From contig BLAL01000297.1 in assembly GCA_015698045.1 (NCBI GenBank), positions 1 to 64,000 of the forward strand: a stretch of DNA of 64,000 bases, given 5' to 3'. Of the stretch, positions 34,273 to 47,113 are shown in pieces. The notes beneath the pieces were generated by a model. It was not told the DNA's origin and did no database searches. It saw only the letters and a program-made list of their open reading frames with translations. This stretch comes from Rhizophagus clarus (taxonomy: Eukaryota > Glomeromycota > Glomeromycetes > Glomerales > Glomeraceae). Within the stretch, counting starts at the first letter, position 1; every line of letters begins with the position of its first letter. Position numbers and translations under genes: made by a program.

Positions 34273-36224
34273 GTATCTAGATCAAATTTAGAATTAGTTA
34301 AATTAACACGCATATATAATTAAGACTTATCGTAGCAAGAGCTGCCGATAATCATGAAATAAATTCTTACTTAAATTTTTATCTCCCCTAACTCAATTGT
34401 ATATCAGGATAAAATGGTGCTTCCATTCAATAAAAGATGTAAAAAAAAAAAATTATGATAAACAAGTCAGTATATTATGCCGATTTCAAATTACGCCTTT
34501 AAAAGCTTGTAAAAATACCTTGATTATTTTCCATAAACCTTGTTAGTAAGATAATTATTATGATCATTATCATCAGTGGGTAATGAGCGAATATGATTCA
34601 TTAAATCTCTCATTTTTGTTTCTGTTCAAAGAAGTGTGAAGTATAATGATAAATAAAATAGTATGCAGTATGCAAAATCTATTTATACTATTTTATATTC
34701 ACCTACATAAATAAAATTTGAAAATTTGTCGACATGATATACTTGAATATATATATTGTATCTGAGAATCATATTGTGATTTTTCAAATAAGAGTAGATA
34801 ATTAAGGTCATAGAAAGTTTAACGTGAACTCCGACTTGAAGCTAAGGTCAAACTAGAATGAATTGACTTGAGTCACAAGTAGCATCATTATTGACCAGTG
34901 GTTAGAGAAATCTCTGTTCTGCTATCAGGTCCAAAGTAAATATAATCTACTGAGGCTAACCAACTTTGCGTCTTATGTTGAGCACAAATTCATCATGTAA
35001 GCCACTCATTAGACCTGCTATACGAATTAGATTTCGACTTTGATATAGCAATAGGGTTTTGATGTAAAGAAGAAGAGGTTTCTGGGAAATGATGTTATTA
35101 CCGTCATAAGAGGTCTTTGTGATGATAATTGAAGTTGAGCCCATAATTAATCAACTTACGGTTAATCTAACCCTCAATGCTTTGTTTAATACTATAGAAA
35201 TGGAGGAATTTCATTCATGATTATTCTTGACCTGATAAACCTATAACGTAATTTAACATATGACATACTAATAAGGGAGTGTTGAAATGTTAAATCCATT
35301 CATTAATATTCTGTGCAGATGTTGAATGAAAGTTTTGACGCGTCTATCCAAGACGACTTCAATTTAAATCATTGATCAAGATTGAGCTGTCTTTCCTTTC
35401 TTCCGCTCTTCGTGTATATACCTCAAGCCTTTTGTAATTTAACTAAGTTGTCAGTTTTTTATAGCCTCTCCTTCATTCATATTAATTGCAACATTACTAA
35501 AAGCAGGATACTATTTGCTTTTTAGCACGTACAGTATCAGTTTCCAAATAGACACTTTAGTATTATACTTTAACGTCTTCATTAATACCTTTGATAGAGT
35601 TTTTACTCTTGCATTTTAACAAACTCTCAAGTTTGAGTTATCCATAAAAACATGAGAAAGTTGTATGGGAATATTTTTTGAAAGTGACTGTTCTTCCTCC
35701 TACTCTTGATAAATTTGTTTCCTGTTCTTTTAATATCCATTATTAATTCTAATTTTGAAATGTTAAAGAAAAAGGAACGTAATTTCGCAAATTACGTCGT
35801 ATAGTAGTCTGTAGGGTCGCACAAATTAATCTGATACTGATTCCGCGATTTGCAAACAGTCGATCATGTTATTTTGATCGGGATGGATGAAAAATTTTTT
35901 AAAATTTTAATATTTAAAGAGGTATTAAAAATTATAATTTTTTAATGAAACCTTTCTCATACTATATATATAATTACAACTTTGACAAAAAATGGACTGT
36001 TGACAGAATTGCCAGTTGTGGATGACAATTTGTGATTCTTACTCGTTAATAATATATAATGGTGATTTGAAGTAATCCGTATTTTCTATTAAATAATAAT
36101 ATTATTAATAAATAGTAAGATTAGAATTTAAAATATATTTATGCAAATATCTTACATTACGAACAAATTTTTTGCCAGGTTGTCGGTTAATTGTACAATA
36201 AAATAATTATTATATGATAATTAT

Positions 36225-36577
36225 TGCTAATAAACGAAAACTCCGATAATCCGACAACCCGACAACCCGATAACCCGGCAAGTTCACATCGAGATAAGCT
36301 AATTAAATAATAACATTGGTAAAATTTAAACACGTGTATTTAAAATTATCTTTATTAATTAATATCCTTTGATTATTACAGTCTTACCACGAACCATTCA
36401 AATTGCTAATAAATAATAATTCCGACAATCCCAAAAATTCGATAACCGGCAAAGTTCACATCGAGATAATAAGCTATAATTAATAAATTTGTGGTAAATT
36501 TTTAAGCACATGTATTTTTAATATCTTCCAATTCTTTACAGTCTTACCACTTTCAATTCAAATGAACCATTCATGTT
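36225..36577. repeat. Two-copy tandem duplication, about 170-185 bp
   Basis: Both copies contain CTAATAAA...TCCGA.AATCC, CGATAACC(C)GGCAA, GTTCACATCGAGATAA, CACRTGTATTT and TTACAGTCTTACCAC in the same order. The first copy also has an extra GACAACCCGACAACCCGATAA. Confidence 0.8.
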
Positions 36578-38480
36578 GGATTTATTTGAGTTTAAAACAA
36601 ACCAGTCTCACAATCGGACTTTGACTTCAAAATAAGGAGATAAAGCTCATCTAATAATGGTAACGCAAGCTTTTTTTTTTTTAAAAAAAAACAATGCATA
36701 AATATGTATCACGACTTTGATTTGTCGGTTGAAGTCGGTCGAAACCATTAAAATAAAAACAAATAAATAAATAATAAAATTGTTCTCTTTATCGTTATCA
36801 ATTCAAAAATGAATTTAATTTTTTTCTTTCTTTGAAACCATTTTTTATTGTCCAAATGCAGTATAGAAAAAAAGGGAATTCCATAGAATTGTGGTGGTCC
36901 ATTTTGAAAGGATAATAATAAATAATAAGAAGGTCATCTTTACTATAAACGGACTAAGCTTTTTTTTTCTTATTACAACTTTCCTCATTAAAATTTAAAC
37001 AAGGGGGAACCAATAAGATTAACTCCTTTTTTTTTAAGCCGTAAACATTTATTTATTTATACAAAAAAAAAAAAAATTTTTTAAAAAAAAAGAAAAGTTT
37101 CATTACGCATGAAACATTTTTGGACTAAGGAATATTCCTTACATGAGAATATTATAACGTAATATTATGAATATTATGAATGAATATATTCATTCATATT
37201 CAAAAATATATCATTATACCATATTTATATTTATATTTACATATTTAGATACTTTTGTCCGAAAAAACATACACTATGTGATAACCTTATATGTAAATAT
37301 GTAATTCCGAACAAAAAGAGATCTTGGCAAAAATTATTTTTATCAATGATTTAAACCATATCTTTTTTGCCACATATCATATCATCATTTAAAGTTTCTC
37401 ACATATCTATCATATTTATCATATTTATCATATTTTCTTTACTTTCTTACACAAAAAACATTTTAAAAATATTTTTTTTTTTTTTTTTTTTTTTTTTGAA
37501 ACGTTGATTATAATTATTTTAATGAATTATATTAAAAAAAAATTAATCATTAATGCACAATGCAAAGTTCGCTGTTACTACTGTACGTATGAAACGTAAT
37601 ACTTTTTTAAAAATTTCCAAAAATTAGATAACGGGTAATAATATTTGTTTCAAATTCAGCCTAAAAAAAAAAAAAAAATTGTTTATCATCAAATTACAAG
37701 CCATCATGTGACGATTGATCATGATACATATTATTATTAGCTTTTTTCACAAATAACAAGAAATTAGGGGGGGCTTAGTTATTATCAATCGATTGATGTG
37801 GCTAAGGTAAATGAAAGATTAAAGGATATAAATGAATTTGGGAATTGGCTAAGTATTTAATATAAGTTTTAATTATGAAACAAGTTATTAAAAAAATTTT
37901 TAAAAAGTTTCGGAAAAAAAAAAAATATTTGATGGGTTTTTCTTTTTGTTTTTTTTTCGTAAAAAAGAAAATTTGAATGTTTTATTTTTTTATTTGTAAA
38001 AAAAAAAAACTAAATTTCCATTGTGCGATGCCAAGGAAATTTGATGATGCAAAGAAGATCTCTGTGTTATTTGGTAAAACGATTATTTTATAGGACCGCG
38101 TTTTACAAATAATTTAGTAGTAAATCTGTTAAACTAGCAATTAAAATAAATTAAAAATGGAAAATTGATTCTTTTATATTATTACCTGATAAAGTATAGT
38201 AATTTAATAAAATAGTAAATCAAAAGCTGGATCTATATATACCCAAGTGTCAAGTCTATAAAAGGAATAAACGATCTACTAATGGATATTTAAACGGCAA
38301 ATAATAGAAACATTTTAACGGTTTCTCTCTTTTGCGAAAAAAAAAAAAAAATCAAAATACTTTCTCTCTTTTTGCGAATATATATATATATATATATTTT
38401 TTTTTACAAAACGATATAAAATATATACGTATCTATATGTAAAAATAACAAACAACACATATATATCTTTTAAAAGTATT

Positions 38481-40193
38481 ATGTCTGGAATCTCAAGTAA
38501 TAATAATTCTACTGTAAATAATTCACCGACTATTAATTGTGGAGTGGGAGTTTATTGTAACAGTTCTCAAGTATGTTTAGCAGCGCAACAAGGACCAATA
38601 TGTGGTAATATTAATAATAACCTTACAGCTTATAGTAGTTGGAAATTAAATTCCTCAGTATTTCCTCCGATGGAATATATTGGAAATAAGATTGGTAGGA
38701 AAACCAAAGATCATTGTGAAATATTTAACTACAATTTATGGTCAAACGAAAATAAAATTTGGTTATTAACATTTTTTTATCAAAATTGGAATTCTAATAA
38801 TACTAGTATACTTCCTTTGGGTAGTTTTGTTAGACCATTGGATTATATTGGTAGTTGTAGTAATATAGGAGTAACATCGGGTGACGTATTCTTACAAGAA
38901 TTATATTGTGATTATAGTAATAATAAATGTAAGAAAAAGATTAATAACCAAGTAACAAATTGTGTTTCATCAAATCAATGTTTGTCTCAATTATGTGGAT
39001 CAACACCAGCATCCATTGATGGTAATATTGGTAATTTTGCAATTGCAAATGCGACTTGTATGAACGATGGTTTTATATCCTATAGTCAATTAAGAGGTGA
39101 TAGAGCTTTTAATGTAATACCATTAGATGATGTTAAAAATCAAGGTATTAATAATAATAATAATAATGATAATAATAATAATAGTAGTAGTGATGATAGT
39201 GATAATGGTTCGAATAGTTCTTCAGGATCGATGGCTATTATAATTATAATTTTAGTAATATTATTCGCTTCAATGGCAATATATGCTTACGCTCGTAAAA
39301 TATTTAAAAAACGTGTTAATGAAGACGATGAAACACATTACTTACGTAGAGAGATTGATCCAGAAACTGGAGAAATTATTACCATAAGTACTTCAGGTGG
39401 TAGATTAAGAAGGGGTACTTCAATATTACTTAATCGTAATAATTCTTTAAATAGATCAAATAGTATTAGAACTTTACCCCCTTATAGCGTTGTGGATGAT
39501 GAACGTCCTCCTTCTACTTCTAATGGAATTGTTAATTCTATAACTCAATTCTTTTTTCCTCCGGGTGAATTACCCCCTCCTTATTATTCAGCAGATGAGG
39601 AGAACAATAATAGTACAGCAGTTACTTTAGATGAAGTTAGAGAAGGTGTTACAATTGAAGGAAATGGTAATGATAATGGGAATGGCAACGGGAATGGTAA
39701 TGGTAATAATAATGGCAATGATAACGGCAATGGAAATGGTAATGGTAATGGTAATGGTAATGGTAATGGTAATGGTAACGGTAACGGTAACGGTAACGAT
39801 TCCATTAGTCCCACACCGCCATCAAGACGTACTTCTGTAAGATCTGTTACTTCTAGAAGAGATGATGATGATGAATCTCATCCTAGAGAATTAAGGACAA
39901 TAACTGAAGTAACATCTGAAACAACTGCTGATGATTCGGAAGCTGATAAAGTAGAGGAAGGGAAAAATGAAAAGAGTAACATTGAAGATAAAATAGAAGA
40001 AGGGGGAAATGAAAAGAGTAATATTGCTTTATCCGATGATAAGATAGAGGAAGGGGGAAGTCAAACGGATGTCATTATTGAGGACAAAATAGAAGGTGAA
40101 AATGAAAAGAGTAACATTGTATTATCCGATAATAAAGTGGAGGAAGGAGGAAATGAAACAAATATCACTATTAAATCTGACAATCCAACATGA
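38481..40193 (+). CDS. Asn-rich single-pass membrane protein with Gly-Asn repeat
   Basis: A single-exon 570-residue protein of unknown function. Residues 1-235 form a Cys-rich, Asn-rich segment with about 12 cysteines (NCGVGVYCNSSQVC, KKINNQVTNCVSSNQCLSQLCG), probably extracellular and with many N-glycosylation sequons. No clear cleavable signal peptide precedes it. Residues 250-270 (MAIIIIILVILFASMAIYAY) are the membrane span, followed by basic RKIFKKR. The cytosolic part has FFPPGELPPPYYS, a (GN)n run at about residues 394-440, an acidic RDDDDES and about four loose repeats of KxEEGxNEKSNIxLSD. The layout recalls fungal cell-wall sensor proteins, but no WSC or Mid2 motif is certain. The upstream leader is AT-rich with a TA repeat. 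Confidence 0.8.
   Translation: MSGISSNNNSTVNNSPTINCGVGVYCNSSQVCLAAQQGPICGNINNNLTAYSSWKLNSSVFPPMEYIGNKIGRKTKDHCEIFNYNLWSNENKIWLLTFFYQNWNSNNTSILPLGSFVRPLDYIGSCSNIGVTSGDVFLQELYCDYSNNKCKKKINNQVTNCVSSNQCLSQLCGSTPASIDGNIGNFAIANATCMNDGFISYSQLRGDRAFNVIPLDDVKNQGINNNNNNDNNNNSSSDDSDNGSNSSSGSMAIIIIILVILFASMAIYAYARKIFKKRVNEDDETHYLRREIDPETGEIITISTSGGRLRRGTSILLNRNNSLNRSNSIRTLPPYSVVDDERPPSTSNGIVNSITQFFFPPGELPPPYYSADEENNNSTAVTLDEVREGVTIEGNGNDNGNGNGNGNGNNNGNDNGNGNGNGNGNGNGNGNGNGNGNGNDSISPTPPSRRTSVRSVTSRRDDDDESHPRELRTITEVTSETTADDSEADKVEEGKNEKSNIEDKIEEGGNEKSNIALSDDKIEEGGSQTDVIIEDKIEGENEKSNIVLSDNKVEEGGNETNITIKSDNPT
39660..39800 (+). repeat. GGTAAT/GGCAAC hexanucleotide repeat
   Basis: About 23 hexamers of the form GG(T/C/A)AA(T/C), encoding Gly-Asn pairs, with Asp (GATAAT) interruptions. 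The downstream half is more uniform (GGTAAT, then GGTAAC), suggesting recent slippage. Confidence 0.95.
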
Positions 40194-40388
40194 AAGAATT
40201 CTTTTAATTTATTAATAGTGAAAGAAGAATCCTTTTAATTTTTGTTAATAGTGAAAGAATCTTTTTAATTTTGTTAATTTTTGTATTATTCTTTGTAAAA
40301 TAATTATTTAAATTTTTCCTTTGTATAAGAAAGTAAAAAAAAAGGGAAAAAAAAAAAAATTTTTTTTTTAAGAAAATTTTTATTAGAA

Positions 40389-40423
<35 letters not shown>

Positions 40424-43400
40424 CTTTAAAAAAATTATTTCGACTAATAAAAGTTTTTTCGACAATTATTATCACGTGATAAATTAACTAAAATTGTTAA
40501 TTCTGGTCAAATAATTTTTCTTTAAATCAATCCATATAAATTCGTGTTAGTTTCTTTCATTATCCAATGAAAATATTGTAAATGAAATAAAATTAAAGTT
40601 TAAAACTTTACCTGAACACTACCTGACACTACCTGACACGAGGGTATTCACTTTATCTACACTAAAGACTCTAATTGGTCATTTGGTCAAAACATTTTTC
40701 GGATTGAGAAAATCTGTTCTACAAAAAAAAAAATTAGATGGTTTATTCAAGAAAAGGAAGAAAATAAACCTGTATTAAGCGTATTAAGAAAAATGATATC
40801 AAATAACCTTATTTCTTTATCATTTATAATTAATGAATATTTTTATATTTTTCGTGAGAAAATTATAAGGAAAAAAAAAAAAAATAAAATAACTAAAAAT
40901 AAAGAAATGAAAAAAAGAAAAAGAAAAAAAGAAAATTGTTCAATTCTTTCTTAACATATTTATAATTAACTGCGGGATGATAAGATATGATTTTATCAGG
41001 TGATTACATAAGGAATTAGAAGTATCTAGTGTTATCTTTCAACGGAACTTGGAATCCAAAATTCCAAAATAAAAATAAAAAAAAAAAAAATAGGGGGGTG
41101 GGAGAAATCAAAATTAGGAATTCTTTTGGGGGTCATAATATAATAATGCAGGGCGCAACGTACAGATAAAAAAAATTTTTTTTAGAAAGTTTTTTTAGCC
41201 TTGAATGAATTACTAATTAAGATAGTATCAACTTGGGTTCGCTGTAATTGTTAATCATAACCAGATAAATACTTTAAAATAAAAAATTAATTGATTTGGG
41301 GCTATGCAAGAAATTGCAAATTTTTTTTTTTTTTTTTTTCTTTTTTTTGCAAAGATTTAAAATTTGTAAGCCTCCCCTAATAAATAAAGAAGCCTCAGAA
41401 TTGACCGGTAAATTCCGATTTTATTCATTCAAAATAACTATTAAATTCTACTCTGGGAAGGAGTTTAACTTTTAAAAGTTTCATAATTCTTAATTAAAAA
41501 ATATTCTTTGTCATACAAAAATTAAATATTTTGATCGTTTTTTTTTTTTTTTTTTTTTTTTCTTATTTTTTGGTAAATAATAAATATTATTATTATCATT
41601 TATTAAACAAAAATTACGTAATTTTTTGTCTTTCAAAAATTGAACATTTAAAGAATTTTCATTATTTAAATAATAATAATTTTTTTTTTTCTATTAAGGT
41701 TTAATATAATTCCTTTGAACTCATTAAGGAAATAAATTAAAGAAGAATTTTATTAATTTATTAGTGGTTAAAAAAACCTTAATTCTTAAAACGGTTCCCG
41801 AGAAAGTAAAATGGGACCGTCATCCTCCGAACCAAAATTGGAAAATTTTTACGCAGAAATCTTTTATTAAAAAGATGAATTATGAGTGGAAACATTTCTT
41901 GCATGCATATTATGCAAATGGTCATATGTGATTCATTTTTATTCATTTTAATAATTTAAGCTGAATAAATTTTGAACTTCATTGATAAGCATTCTTTTTT
42001 GTTAATGTAACAAATAAAAGAATAAATAAAAAAGCAACTAATTTGTTTAGTATAATATTAGATTTGTCTAAATTTGGAATTCTGAAAGCTCATCATAATA
42101 AATGGTATTAGTTGTTTGATTTTTATTTGTTGGTCTTTTGGTCCGTAAAGAACTTTAAAAAATTGTTCTTTTAAAGAAAATTTCGTCTTTTTTTTTTTCA
42201 TCCTGAGACTTAATTTTACCAAAATTACATTAACCTGCAATAAATCATACTAACTGTAATTTTCTGCAATCGTGGAAATCTTCCATTGTGTTCTCATTAC
42301 GGCAGTTTAACGGTTAATTGGTATGAAATTTTCATGTTGTCCCATTATTTATTTGGCGTGTTGAAAAAAAAAAAAAAGAAAAAAGAAAAATATTTTTTTT
42401 TAATATGTACTTTTTTATGCAAGCATTTACATTATATTTGTTAAGATAACGAATTAAAATAAAGCCGCATGATTTGAAAAATTTTTTCTGGTGTTACTAT
42501 TTGTTATGTAATTTAAAGAAAACAAATATGCAAAGAAATTTTTTTTTATTTTATTATTATAATTATTGAAAATTATTATTATTATCTTTTATTATTATTT
42601 TACTTTATTATTATATTATTATTACTATTATTACTATTATGTTATTATATTATATTATTATTCCAATATTATTTACAGTATTACCATATATGCTTGATTT
42701 ACCATATGATTAAGTTTTCGCATGAAAAAAAAATTATGCACTTTAAAAAAGGATTTGAATTTGTTTTGTTAAACTTTCTTATTAAGAATCAAACTATAAT
42801 TGGATTGAATGCAAGAAAAATGCACCGAGTACGACAAATTTCCTAAACCATAAAGTTCCAACAACTGCAAGGGAAATCTTTTTGGTCGACTTTATAAAAT
42901 TTTTTTTAAAAGATAAGACGAAAAAATGCGCCAATCTACATTCCTTGTATAACAATTTAATTTAATACATATACATTCACACGCATTCATTCTATAATTT
43001 ATAAATGTAAGGGTTAATTTGTGAATTGCTAACTTTCAATGGTAATAAATTTAAAATCGTGTTTCAAGTGTTCAAGTGCTACGCAACATACTCATTTTGC
43101 GCAACCTGTTTCTTATTTAATATTAATAATAATTATTATTAAAAAAAATTTTTTATCCCCATACATATAATTATAATAAAAATTCTCCTCCGCGCCTTTG
43201 ATCTGTACATTGAGTGTTTTGGTATTTGATTCAATGATTCAATGAGTCATTAGTCATTACTTGCCTATATTATCAACTTTCTTTGTATCACTTTTGTCGC
43301 CACCTACGATTTCCATCCACATTTATCGTTACCCTTAAAAAAAAGATTTTTTTTTTTTTTCTCATCAAACTCCTTTGATGATTAGATGAAATATTTCCAT

Positions 43401-43752
43401 TTGGAGTAACAAAAACTTGTAACGTTTCTATCTAAACCCTTATCTGTTTTATTGGGCGTGGAAGATCAAAAAAAAAAAAAAAAAAATTTCACAAGCCATG
43501 AAATAAAACCCTGGAATTTTTTTTTTTAATAAATAAATAAATAAATAAATAAAATATATACGGTATACCGTATACAGTATATACGGTATATAATTAATTA
43601 ATGTATAAAATTATGCAAGTTATGTAATGTCTGCATTACATGCATTACACGTGTGAAATAAACTTCGATTTCATGGCAACACAATCGTTACTCTAGTTAC
43701 TGAATATAGAAATAAACAATAACCCAAAAATAGGTAATATACACTACTATAA

Positions 43753-43783
<31 letters not shown>

Positions 43784-44574
43784 ATCGCGCCCTTTCTTTT
43801 TTTTCCTTGTTTACCTACTTTTTTTTCTTTTAAAAATTTATTTTGTGAGATAAATAGATAAATAATGAGATAAATAATAGTTAAAGTTTAAAACAAAAAT
43901 AAAAAAAAACTTTTTTTTTTTTTCTCAAAGAAACAAATTTATAAAAGTATCCATAAATTGTTGTTTATATTTTGTGTGTATATATGCGCCTCAGGGTTTT
44001 ACTAAATATTTATTTTACCTTAAAATTTTTAAACTTATACTTCTTGTTCACTTTTTATATATATACTGTACACTATACACAAAGTATATCTCTCTTTTTT
44101 TTATTGTAATTTGAATAACCTTGTGACTCTTAATCGAAAACAATTAAAACAGAAGTAATCCAATTTTGTATATTTACCTGTTTATTTATATTTGAAAAAA
44201 AAAAAAAAAAAAAAAAAATTTTTTTTTACCTTTTTTTTTTTATATATATAAATTTTTTTTTTTATATTCGTTGGGCTTATTGTTATTCTTTCCATTTTTA
44301 AAATCCTTTTTTTTCTCACCTTTTAAACTTTCCCAAACTTGTCTGTCCTAAAAAAAAAAATTTTTTTTTTCTTCTTCCATTCTTGTAAGCAAATCTAAAT
44401 CATCGCCTATCGCTTTTTTTTTTTTTCTTCATATATAAATAGGGTTGTTTTCTTTTTTCATTATACAAAAAAAAACACGTTTTTTTTTTAAAAAAAAAAA
44501 ATCCTTTTTCTCTTTTCTTAAACTTATAAAAAAAAAAAAACAATAATTTTTTAATACAAAATAATAATAAAAAC
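40194..44574. other. AT-rich intergenic region
   Basis: 4.4 kb rich in long A and T runs and ATT triplet repeats (42,545-42,665). No frame with coding character. It includes an AATA microsatellite and palindrome at 43.54-43.6 kb. The last 200 bases should be the promoter/5' UTR of the methyltransferase. Confidence 0.5.
43526..43598. repeat. (AATA)n microsatellite and TATACGGTATACCGTATA palindrome
   Basis: Six AATA units are followed by a perfect 18-base palindrome and then a partial echo (CAGTATATACGGTATATAAT). Confidence 0.75.
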
Positions 44575-45895
44575 ATGGGTATCAAACAATCCAAACATAA
44601 TATTACTGCTACTATAGTGAATAGTTCAAAAGACAGACCTGATGTATTATTGAAAGGGGAAAGAAGAAAAAAGTTCCGTTCTTTCCGTTCATCCGGATTA
44701 CTTGATTCTTCAATCTTGGAAAATTGGAGATTCTCACACGGTGATAAAAGGATTCATAATTTAAAGAATGCAAAATTATTAAGTCCTGTTGTTGATGAAG
44801 AAGTAGAAAGATTACAAAGACAACATAGATTATTTAAACGTATTTGGCAAAGCAATTTTTCTTCTCCTGTTGAAGAAAAATTAAAAAGTGGTGGTGCAAG
44901 AATCCTCGATGTCGGGTAAATATAAATATAAACATCTTTGTTGGATAATCATTTTACTTAAACTTCTATTAAACTTCTAATTAATTTTTCTCTTTATAAT
45001 AAAGATGTGGACCTGGTACCTGGACAATAGAAATGGCAGAATCATTCCCAAAATCAACATTCACCGGAGTAGATTTTGCCCCAATATTCCCACAAGAAAA
45101 GAGACCGGTGAACGCGAAATTCCTTCAAGCAAATATACTTGATGGTTTACCATTCTTGGATGATACATTCGACCTTGTTCATATGAGACTTTTAGTAACA
45201 GCTTTCACGGCAAAAGAATGGGAAGAGAAAGTTATCCCAGAATTAGTTAGAGTAACAAGACAAGGTGGTTGGGTTGAATTTATGGAAAGCGATATTCAAT
45301 ATCTTAATGAAGGTCCAACAACACAACGTTTGTCGAATGCATGTATGTATTTTTTAACGATTGTATATTCGTTTTCTTTCTTGACGTGATTGTCTCACGA
45401 AAAAATTCTCTTTATTTTCACGATTATAGTAATGACGTTTATGAAAGGAAAAGGCATACTTCAACCAATAGATTCTTATATTCCTAGCTCAATGGAATCC
45501 TGTGAAAAATTTGAAAAAGAAATCAAAGTTGAACAAAAGACATGTTTTGTCGGAAAATGGGCTGGTGAATTAGGTCAATTGGTATGCAATCAAAAGAATC
45601 GTTTTTACTATTTGACGATATTAAAAAAACATCATTATTTACGATAATTTTCCTTTTTAAATAGGCCATAGATGATATCACAAAAGGATGGGCTGCAGTC
45701 AAGTCACCGATGTCATCGATGATGGGTGTAAAAGCTAGTGAATACGATGACTCTGTACAAACTTTTGCCAAAGAAGTTGAACAATATAAAACATCTTTCA
45801 AGACTTGGAGATTCTTTGGACAAAAGATTTCAACCACATCATCATCGGCCATAACTACACCATCATCATGGGATCAATCAGAACAATCACAATGA
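44575..45895 (+). CDS. SAM-dependent methyltransferase (LaeA/UMTA-like)
   Basis: Four exons: 44575-44915, 45005-45342, 45430-45581, 45665-45895, giving 353 residues with closed phases. The N-terminus MGIKQSKHN fits the N-myristoylation pattern MGxxxS with nearby Lys. A helical segment with VERLQRQHRLFKRIWQSNF follows, typical of fungal UMTA-type methyltransferases. Motif I is split by intron 1: ARILDVG|CGPGTWTIEMA. Then come FTGVDFAP, ANILDGLPFLDDTFDLVHMR (motif II) and VRVTRQGGWVEFME (motif III). The C-terminus is Ser/Thr-rich. It transfers methyl from SAM to an unknown substrate; the LaeA name reflects fold similarity only. Terminal Ser/Thr/Gln residues may be regulatory. Confidence 0.9.
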
Positions 45896-47082
45896 ATAGA
45901 TATTTGATCAAAATGTCGAATAATTTTTAATATTCCTTTATAATTATAAATTTTATATATAAACTTTTGATTTTTTTTTTTAATTATACATATTCATTCT
46001 TAATACTTATTATTATTATTACTACTTTTAATTATTTTCAACCTTGTATTTTTTAATTATGTAAATTATTTTTTTTTTTATTTTATCTTTTTCTTTTTAA
46101 AAATGAGATTTTTCAAGAGAAGAGATATTTTTTCTAAGCTTTTTTTTTTCATACATCATTTACGTTTAATATATATATATATATTTTATTTCAAAGAAAA
46201 ATTACTAAATTATTAAACAATAACGAGAAAAAAAAAAAATTTTTTAATGATCAAAGTTTAATATTGAAAAATATGTTTTTTTTTTTTCGTGTCCGTAATT
46301 TTTGAGATTGAGATTTAGTTTTTTTTTCTGCATAACATCGGACACACTACATCAGCATACCTCAGCACACCCCATCACGCCATTCACGCCATTCGTACGG
46401 AAAAAAATTTCCGAATGTTGGTTACTCTTTGCATAAAAAGGAACAATTGAAGTTAAGCGTGTCCAAAAAGGGGAGCGTGTCCAAAAGAGGGAATATTTTA
46501 AGGAAAAAAATTTTTTTTATATAGTCTCATCTGTACTTTACGATATACAATTTACAATTTCGATATACATACATAACATTCCTTTAAATCTTTTTATTAT
46601 TATTTTTTTTTTTTTTTTATTATAGACATTATTTACATTATTTCATTATTTTTAACCTTTCCGCATATTTTATTTATTTATTTCCAAATTCTATTACTAT
46701 GAAGTCAAAAATCTCTTTTTTTTTATGAATGGTCAAACTTCCGTTTTTTCTTTTTTATCTCATCTTAAAGTAAAAAATTAGCCCGATTTTCCGATTTCAA
46801 TCCAAATATATTTTTTTTCTTCTTCAATTCTTAAATTCAATTCTAATTTTCTAAAATTATCAAATCAAATTTTTTTTTTTTTTTTTTCATTGTATTATAT
46901 ATATTTTTTATTATTATTATTATTAGAATAAAAAAAAAAAAATAAATAAATAAATAAAAGAAAAAAAAAAAATTTTTTTTTTTTTTTCAAAAAAAAACAA
47001 ATAAAAAAAAAAAACTGAGTTAATTTTATTATTTTATTTATTGATTTATTGATTTTCATTTTACATAAAAAAAAAAAAAAAT

Positions 47083-47113
<31 letters not shown>

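Larger units (their letters stand above)
30667..38480. other. Large gene-poor AT-rich region
   Basis: 7.8 kb without a supported gene. It holds two CCGG-centred palindromes (31.2-31.4 kb), two tandem duplications (34.17-34.27 and 36.22-36.58 kb), long poly-T/poly-A runs (for example 37,465-37,497), and minus-strand exon-like scraps at 33.56-35.15 kb. The last 100 bases, with a TATATATATATA run, are the probable promoter/5' UTR of the next gene. Confidence 0.5.

Noticed and set aside
33560-35150. Possible eroded minus-strand gene (RRQQVERRTYESQERRQF, MDNLDLDNPEGFPIRF, a 62-codon frame at 34,956-35,144)
   Set aside because: The pieces are short and far apart, splice phases could not be closed, and no family was recognised. 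It may be transposon debris.
39584-39814. Minus-strand frame rich in Leu-Pro
   Set aside because: It is the antisense of the Gly-Asn hexamer array.
37400-47110. Long A and T runs as possible poly(A) tails of retrocopies
   Set aside because: They occur throughout the spacers in both orientations, with no coding sequence or target duplication beside them.
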